From an uncultured bacterium (GTDB lineage: Bacteria; Pseudomonadota; Alphaproteobacteria; SP197), in the NCBI GenBank assembly GCA_938014945.1, contig CALLQH010000052.1, positions 1-19,713 of the forward strand: a DNA stretch of 19,713 nucleotides. The letters are read 5' to 3'. Below, one piece after another: positions 15,485 to 19,713 of this stretch; position 1 is the first letter of the stretch; every line of letters begins with the position of its first letter. The position numbers and the translations under genes were made by a program. Under the pieces are notes generated by a model that was not told where the DNA came from, searched no databases, and was given only the letters and a program-made list of their open reading frames with translations.

Positions 15485-15988
15485 ATGAAACGCAGCATCC
15501 TTGTTGGTGGACTGGCTCTGGCCGGTCTTTTGGCCGTTGTTGCCACTTCGCCTGCCCGCGCCGAGGGCAACCCCGAGCGCGGCGCCTACCTCGCCGCCAT
15601 CAGCGACTGTGGCGGCTGCCACACGCCCGGCGCGCTGACCCCCGAGCCCGACATGTCGCGCCCCCTGGCGGGCAACGACATCGGCTTTGCCATTCCGGGT
15701 CTCGGCATCTTCTATCCGCCCAACCTGACCTCCGACATGGAGACGGGACTGGGCGGCTGGAGCGATGACGAGATCGCCCATGCCATCCGTACGGGCGAGC
15801 GTCCCGACGGCCGCATCCTGGCCCCCGCCATGCCCTGGCGTGCCTACGCGGCCTATACGGACGGCGACATCGCCGATCTGGTCGCCTATCTGCGCACCCT
15901 GCCGGTCGCGGAACACCAGGTGCCCGGCCCCTTCGGCCCGGAAGAAACGCCGCCGGCGCCTTACCTGGACTACGTCCTTCCGCAGTAG
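15485..15988 (+). CDS. Exported monohaem cytochrome c
   Basis: The product is a 167-residue periplasmic electron carrier. A Sec signal peptide is evident: MKRS, a hydrophobic core, and a likely cleavage after Ala26 in 'SPARAEG'. A single CXXCH haem site follows (Cys42, Cys45, His46 in 'SDCGGCHTPG'). The distal ligand is probably Met116 in 'ILAPAMPW'. 'YPPNLTSDMETGLGGWSDDEIAHAIRTG' (about 77-104) and 'DIADLVAYLRTLP' (about 128-140) are typical of the class I cytochromes that serve as subunits of periplasmic dehydrogenases. The ATG at 15485 is chosen over the TTG at 15476 because AGGA is at 9-nt spacing and the signal peptide then starts with Met-Lys-Arg. It converges on the ADC-fold gene with only 4 bp between stops. 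No partner dehydrogenase is adjacent. Confidence 0.92.
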   Translation: MKRSILVGGLALAGLLAVVATSPARAEGNPERGAYLAAISDCGGCHTPGALTPEPDMSRPLAGNDIGFAIPGLGIFYPPNLTSDMETGLGGWSDDEIAHAIRTGERPDGRILAPAMPWRAYAAYTDGDIADLVAYLRTLPVAEHQVPGPFGPEETPPAPYLDYVLPQ

Positions 15989-15992
15989 GCCA

Positions 15993-16736
15993 TCAGAGCT
16001 CGGCGACCACCCAGCCCCAGCCGTTCTCTTCCGTGGCGAAGAAATCGGCGACGGCGACGTAGCCGCCCAGCACCTCGAAGGGCGTGAAGAGATCGAGCGG
16101 GCAGCCGGGCACGGGTTGGAGCGACAGCGCCACCCTGCCCGGCTGCTGCATTTTCACGACAAGGTCCGGTGAGGTATCGCGCCCGATCACCTGGCGCAGC
16201 GACGTACCCGGTCCGTCCGGTGCGGGAAAGGTCCGCAGGTTGAGGTGCGGCAGGGTGGCAAGCTTGGGCGGCATGGGCGCATCGGCATCGGGCGTGATCG
16301 CCAGCTCCAGGATGCGCGTGCCCTTGCGTTCGGCCCAGCCGACGACGGTGCCGTCGGCCCTCTCGTCGATACCGATGGTCGCCTGTTTCTTGGGGTAACC
16401 CCACAGTTCCCGTCCCGCGACGATCGCGGCATCGTTGTCCTCGTACTCGAAGACATAATGGCCGCCAGGCTGGCCGCGGAAGGTGACCGGCACGACGATG
16501 GCGACATCGAAGAACGGGCACTTCACATTGCTGGTGAAATCCACCACCGACACGGCAAAGCGATCATCGCCCGCGTAGTCAAAGGGCGTGGGTTCCAGGA
16601 TGGCGCGGATCGCCTCTTCGCTGCCCCGGCAGACGGCGTAGAGGATGCGCTGATCGCGCGCCTCGTAGGGCACGAAGGGGCTGGGATAGAGCGGCGCATG
16701 CACAGGCATGTTGTTCGCGTTCTTGATCTTGTTCAT
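15993..16736 (-). CDS. Acetoacetate decarboxylase-fold protein
   Basis: The product is a 247-residue cytosolic member of the ADC family. The Schiff-base signature is present as 'GRELWGYPKKQATIGI': Lys116 would be the imine-forming Lys and Lys117 its pKa-lowering neighbour, as in Clostridium Adc (Lys115/Lys116). Other family features are 'PFDYAGDDRFAVSVVDF' (about 51-67), 'GHYVFEYEDNDAAIVAGRE' (92-110) and 'LNLRTFPAPDG' further on. Many ADC-fold proteins with the Lys pair do not decarboxylate acetoacetate but catalyse aldol or dehydration chemistry on related 2-oxo acids, so the reaction is not assigned. The start at 16736 has only a weak GGAAAG upstream; Met10 (16709) is an alternative. It lies 53 bp after the TPR gene on the same strand. 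Confidence 0.87.
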   Translation of the reverse strand: MNKIKNANNMPVHAPLYPSPFVPYEARDQRILYAVCRGSEEAIRAILEPTPFDYAGDDRFAVSVVDFTSNVKCPFFDVAIVVPVTFRGQPGGHYVFEYEDNDAAIVAGRELWGYPKKQATIGIDERADGTVVGWAERKGTRILELAITPDADAPMPPKLATLPHLNLRTFPAPDGPGTSLRQVIGRDTSPDLVVKMQQPGRVALSLQPVPGCPLDLFTPFEVLGGYVAVADFFATEENGWGWVVAEL

Positions 16737-16789
16737 CGCGTCGGATTCTTTCCGGTCATCAACATGCAGCTACGCGTCACTGCCTGATG

Positions 16790-17749
16790 CTACTCGGCAG
16801 GCTCGGGCGGCTCGGCCCCGTCGAGCAGGCGGCAATCGTCGGCCACGCACGCCTCGAAAGCCGCGCGCGTCGCCTCGTCCAGCTCTCCGTTGGGCGCCTC
16901 GTCCAGATAACCCTTCGCGGCAAGTTCATGCTGATACCAGTTGATGCGCTCCGGCCCGCCCAGGTCCGCTGCCTCCAGGAAGGCATCCAGCGCCTCTTCC
17001 TTCCGGCCAAGGGCCGAAAGGAGATGGGCCTGGGTATCGACGTAGTCCGTGTTGCCGGGCTCCAGGGCCATGCCGATCTCGATGTCCTGCAGCGCCTCGG
17101 CATAGTCGACACCCGCGATGTAGCGGTGCCAGGCGCGGCCGTTGTAGGCAGGCGCGAAGCGCGGCTCCAGCTCGATCACCTGGCCGTAGTCGTCGATGGC
17201 GCCGGCACTGTCACCCAAACGCGCCTTGAGCTCGGCGCGGCCTCCCAGGACGACGACATTGTCGGGAGCGAGGCTCAGCGCCGTGTCGTAGTCGGCGAGT
17301 GCATCCTCGAGATTGCCGACCTCCATGTTGAGGATACCGCGCATGTGCCAGTTGCCCGGCACATGGGGATCGACGTTGATCGCCTGGGTGAAGTCGTAGA
17401 TCGCCTTGTCGTATTGCCCCATTTCGGCGCGCGCCAGACCGCGGGCGCTGAAGGTCCGCTCCGGCTCCGGCACCAGCGGCAGGGCCTGTGTAAAGTCCTC
17501 GATCGCACGCTGCGGATCGCCCATCGCGTCAAAGGCCAGGCCGCGCTGGTGCAGGAACATGCCCCGGTAATCGTCTTCCAGGTCCGGCGTTTCAAGACAC
17601 TTCGTATAGGCCTCGATCGCCGTCTCGGGTTCACCTGCGGAATCGGCCATGATGGCCACCCTGCACCAGTCCAGCTCCTCTTCCTGGGCATGAAGGGGGG
17701 CGGCAAAGGCAAGGCAGGCCGCAAACGCGGACAACAGGATCAGACGCAT
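16790..17749 (-). CDS. Exported TPR-repeat protein with a peptidoglycan-binding-like C-terminus
   Basis: The product is a 319-residue protein. A signal peptide is visible (Met1 to about Ala21, cleavage near 'PLHAQEEE'). At least five TPR units follow, e.g. 'GLAFDAMGDPQRAIEDFTQAL' (70-90), 'GLARAEMGQYDKAIYDFTQAI' (104-124), 'GILNMEVGNLEDALADYDTAL' (138-158), 'AELKARLGDSAGAIDDYGQVI' (172-192) and 'AHLLSALGRKEEALDAFLEA' (241-260). These form a periplasmic protein-interaction scaffold. Residues about 272-301 ('YQHELAAKGYLD', 'NGELDEATRAAFEACV') look like a short peptidoglycan-binding-type helical motif, and Cys301 and Cys306 could form a disulfide. The ATG at 17749 has GGAG 9 nt upstream. Function is unknown. 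It lies between the deacetylase and the ADC-fold gene on the same strand, separated from the former by a strong hairpin. Confidence 0.88.
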   Translation of the reverse strand: MRLILLSAFAACLAFAAPLHAQEEELDWCRVAIMADSAGEPETAIEAYTKCLETPDLEDDYRGMFLHQRGLAFDAMGDPQRAIEDFTQALPLVPEPERTFSARGLARAEMGQYDKAIYDFTQAINVDPHVPGNWHMRGILNMEVGNLEDALADYDTALSLAPDNVVVLGGRAELKARLGDSAGAIDDYGQVIELEPRFAPAYNGRAWHRYIAGVDYAEALQDIEIGMALEPGNTDYVDTQAHLLSALGRKEEALDAFLEAADLGGPERINWYQHELAAKGYLDEAPNGELDEATRAAFEACVADDCRLLDGAEPPEPAE

Positions 17750-17845
17750 GCTGGAAGCTCCGTTGGATCGTTCCTGGGCATGACCATAGGGCCTAGCCCG
17801 CCCGGGTGAAACCGCGCCGGAACGGACCCAGGTTCAAGCCACAAG

Positions 17846-17889
17846 GCCGCAGCGCGCATTCCGCCGGCCGGCGGCAAGCGCGCTGCGGC
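17846..17889 (-). terminator. Nested hairpin downstream of the deacetylase gene
   Basis: An outer 11-bp inverted repeat (GCCGCAGCGCG at 17846-17856, CGCGCTGCGGC at 17879-17889) encloses a 14-nt perfect palindrome CCGCCGGCCGGCGG (17861-17874). It begins 7 bp after the deacetylase stop and occupies the gap before the TPR gene. It can fold as a stem with an inner stem. No strong U-tract follows on the minus strand (CTTGTGGCTTG), so it may attenuate rather than fully end transcription. Confidence 0.6.
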
Positions 17890-17896
17890 GCGGGGA

Positions 17897-19009
17897 TCAG
17901 CCCGCCGGCACCGCTCCTGCGAGCGCAGCCGCCTTCTCGATCACGTCGTTCTGATGCGCGTAGAGCTGATGGCCGCCGGCGACATCGACATAGGGCGCAA
18001 AGACGTCGTCGATCTTCGACTTCGTGCCCGACAGTTCCTCCATCACGGCCAGGCCGCAATAGGGCACATAGGCCGCCGAGTAGCCGCCCTCGTGTGCCAG
18101 CACCAGACGGCCGCCGCACAGCTCGTCCGCCAGTTCCAGCATGATCTGCGTCATCTGACGGTAGGCCGTCGTCGTCACCATCATGCGGCCCAGGGGATCG
18201 TAGATGGAGGCGTCGAAGCCCGAGGCAATGACGATGATCTCCGGCTTGAAGCGGCGCAGCGCCGGGGCGACCACCCGCTCGAACGTGCCGACATAGGCAT
18301 CGCGGCCCGAACCGGGCGGCAGCGGCACGTTGAGGTTGGCGCCCTTGCCCGCGCCCTCGCCGGTCTGATGGATGTGGCCGGAGTCGGTGGGATACCAGTT
18401 GTCCTGGTGGATCGAGATCGTCAGCACGTTGGGATCTTCATAGAAGATGCGCTGCGTGCCGTTGCCGTGATGTACGTCCCAGTCGACGACCGCGGCGCGC
18501 TTGATGCCGTGGGCATGGCGGGCATGATGCAGGGCAACGCCGATGTTGCCGAAGATGCAGAAGCCGCGGCCGATGTCGGGCTCGGCATGATGGCCGGGCG
18601 GGCGCACCAGGGCGTAACCGTTGTCGACCTTCTTCTCGACCACCGCATCGACCATCGCCATGACGCCGCCGGCCGAGAGGCGGGCGATGTCGTAGCCGCC
18701 GTGGCCGAAGGGTGTTGCCTCGCCGGCATCGCCGCCGCGGCCTTCCGAAAGCGCCTTGATCTTCTCGACGTATTCGCGCGTGTGGACACGCAGAATCTCT
18801 TCCTCGGTGGCGTAACGCGGTTTGATGTCGGTGAGCGTGTCGAACATGCCCGCGACGTCCATCAGGTTGCGCATGCGCCGCTTGGTCTCGGCATTCTCGC
18901 CGTGCTCGCCCGGCTGCACCTTCAGACCGGCCGGATACCAAAGCGCGGCATGGCCGGTGTCGTGCCACATGTAGAGTTCGTGAAAGAGAAAGCCTGTGCG
19001 GCGTGGCAT
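17897..19009 (-). CDS. Class II histone-deacetylase-like amidohydrolase (HDAH / acetylpolyamine amidohydrolase group)
   Basis: The product is a 370-residue zinc-dependent deacetylase of the arginase/deacetylase fold. The active site is intact: His140-His141 in 'RPPGHHAEPD', zinc ligands Asp178 and His180 in 'VDWDVHHGNGTQ', third ligand Asp266 in 'IASGFDASIYDPLG', and the transition-state Tyr310 in 'AHEGGYS'. The N-terminus 'FLFHELYMWHDTGH' is typical of the bacterial HDAC-like amidohydrolases. These remove acetyl or similar acyl groups from small amines or lysine side chains in the cytosol; the substrate is not visible here. The start at 19009 is chosen because AGGGGAG lies 6 nt upstream and the preceding in-frame stretch overlaps the phosphotransferase gene. 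It follows the phosphotransferase by 67 bp and is probably cotranscribed with it. Confidence 0.93.
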   Translation of the reverse strand: MPRRTGFLFHELYMWHDTGHAALWYPAGLKVQPGEHGENAETKRRMRNLMDVAGMFDTLTDIKPRYATEEEILRVHTREYVEKIKALSEGRGGDAGEATPFGHGGYDIARLSAGGVMAMVDAVVEKKVDNGYALVRPPGHHAEPDIGRGFCIFGNIGVALHHARHAHGIKRAAVVDWDVHHGNGTQRIFYEDPNVLTISIHQDNWYPTDSGHIHQTGEGAGKGANLNVPLPPGSGRDAYVGTFERVVAPALRRFKPEIIVIASGFDASIYDPLGRMMVTTTAYRQMTQIMLELADELCGGRLVLAHEGGYSAAYVPYCGLAVMEELSGTKSKIDDVFAPYVDVAGGHQLYAHQNDVIEKAAALAGAVPAG

Positions 19010-19015
19010 GCGTCG

Positions 19016-19022
19016 CTCCCCT
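19016..19022 (-). promoter_or_regulatory. Ribosome binding site deciding the deacetylase start
   Basis: AGGGGAG on the minus strand lies 6 nt before the ATG at 19009. The open frame continues 50 codons further upstream, so this site is what places the start. Confidence 0.7.
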
Positions 19023-19076
19023 GTTGCGATTCCGGCCAGAGCCTCCGACGGGCGCGCCGCCTTGGCAAGTCCGCGA

Positions 19077-19713
19077 TCAGGTGCGCCAGGGCACCAGATC
19101 GTCGGCCGAGGGCTTCCGGGCAAGCCAGACTTCGGCCATGGCGCAGGTCTCCCCGGCAAAGCCGCCGCGGAAATCGCGCGCCAGATCGGTCGCGGGATGC
19201 GTGCCCATCCAGGCGAGAATCGCCATGCGCCGCATCATCACCAGGGTCGGGATCATCGCCAGGTGTTCGTCCGGCAGCGGACGCAGGGGCATGTAGCCGT
19301 CCAGCCATGCGGCAACCAGCGCCGGCGTCTGGGGCAGGTTGTCGATCAGGGTGAGCGCGGTGGCGAGATCGTAGAGGAACCAGGAAAGGCCGCAGTCATC
19401 GAAGTCGATGACGCGGGTGCTGTCGCCGACCAGCAGCAGGTTGGCAAGGCGCAGGTCGCAATGGGCAAGACCGAAGCGGTCCGCGCTTCGGCCGTGCTCA
19501 CCCAGGCGCGCAATGACCGCGTCCTCGACACGCTGCAGCACCGGCAGGTGTGCTGCCTCCACGCCCGGGCCATCGCGCCAGTCGCCCCAGTAGTTGTCGG
19601 ACCCGAAGACGTGCTCTGGCACCCAGACCAGGCGTTCGAACCAGGGCGGTCGGACCCAGCGTTCGGCATGGTGGTGGATACGGGCGCTGACCTCGCCCAG
19701 GCGGCGGAAGGGT
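19077..19713 (-). CDS. Phosphotransferase of the APH / homoserine-kinase-like fold (N-terminus beyond the window)
   Basis: This is the C-terminal part (about 211 residues visible) of a small-molecule kinase of the aminoglycoside-phosphotransferase/ThrB2-like superfamily. The frame stays open to the right edge ('RRLGEVSARIHHHAERW' lies upstream of the GTG at 19622), so the start is outside. The catalytic loop is 'LAHCDLRLANLLL' (HxD...N), and the Mg-binding motif is 'VIDFDDCGLSWFLYDLATAL'. The nucleotide-binding N-lobe is not in the window. The true substrate is probably an amino acid, amine or choline-like alcohol rather than an antibiotic, but the sequence does not say. It is followed by the HDAC-like deacetylase 67 bp downstream on the same strand, which suggests a shared amine or amino-acid pathway; this is inference. 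Confidence 0.85.
   Translation of the reverse strand, partial: PFRRLGEVSARIHHHAERWVRPPWFERLVWVPEHVFGSDNYWGDWRDGPGVEAAHLPVLQRVEDAVIARLGEHGRSADRFGLAHCDLRLANLLLVGDSTRVIDFDDCGLSWFLYDLATALTLIDNLPQTPALVAAWLDGYMPLRPLPDEHLAMIPTLVMMRRMAILAWMGTHPATDLARDFRGGFAGETCAMAEVWLARKPSADDLVPWRT

Noticed and set aside
15476..15489. FNR-like sequence TTGATACCGATGAA
   Set aside because: It has one mismatch in the half-site and overlaps the cytochrome c start codon, so it cannot act as an upstream activator site.
1..19713. Possible novel defence, mobile or CRISPR-like system
   Set aside because: No transposase, integrase, nuclease, reverse transcriptase, toxin pair or regularly spaced repeat is visible. The genes are metabolic, transport or housekeeping.

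Overview
The window is GC-rich, densely coding DNA from the chromosome of a Gram-negative bacterium, most likely an alphaproteobacterium of Rhodospirillales type. This is inferred from the protein families: ParC with the alphaproteobacterial-style HPHGDQSIYD active-site region, Bpt-type N-end-rule transferase, a TakP-like TRAP system, a Tat-exported TRAP receptor and tandem amidases. There is no IS element, phage gene, tRNA, rRNA or CRISPR array. No gap between genes exceeds about 150 bp.

Layout. (A) Plus strand, 1-2893: the C-terminal part of an SLC13/RCK-type permease (cut by the left edge), then bpt, then a TRAP receptor gene (dctP) overlapping bpt by ATGA. (B) Minus strand, 5997-2898: dctQ, dctM and a PAPS-type sulfotransferase, ending 4 bp from the dctP stop. 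The TRAP receptor and its membrane subunits are therefore tail to tail. (C) Minus strand, 10067-6099: a phytanoyl-CoA-dioxygenase-family gene, then recO and parC (ATGA overlap). (D) Plus strand, 10200-14591: two tandem paralogous amidases and an acyl-CoA-dehydrogenase-fold flavoprotein. A perfect FNR/FixK-type palindrome precedes the flavoprotein gene and a textbook intrinsic terminator follows it. (E) Plus strand, 14688-15988: a solo B3/B4-domain protein and an exported monohaem cytochrome c. (F) Minus strand, 19713-15993: a phosphotransferase of the APH fold (cut by the right edge), a class II HDAC-like deacetylase, an exported TPR protein and an acetoacetate-decarboxylase-fold protein.

How it works together. 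Most of the window is uptake and catabolic metabolism: a Na+-dependent TRAP importer probably for a 2-oxo or hydroxy acid, amidases, an acyl-CoA-dehydrogenase-like flavoenzyme, an ADC-like enzyme, a deacetylase and a small kinase. Housekeeping genes (parC, recO, bpt) are mixed in. I see no defence or mobile system. The most informative unexplained signals are the FNR-type box, the missing catalytic glutamate in the flavoenzyme, the split TRAP locus and several strong intergenic hairpins.
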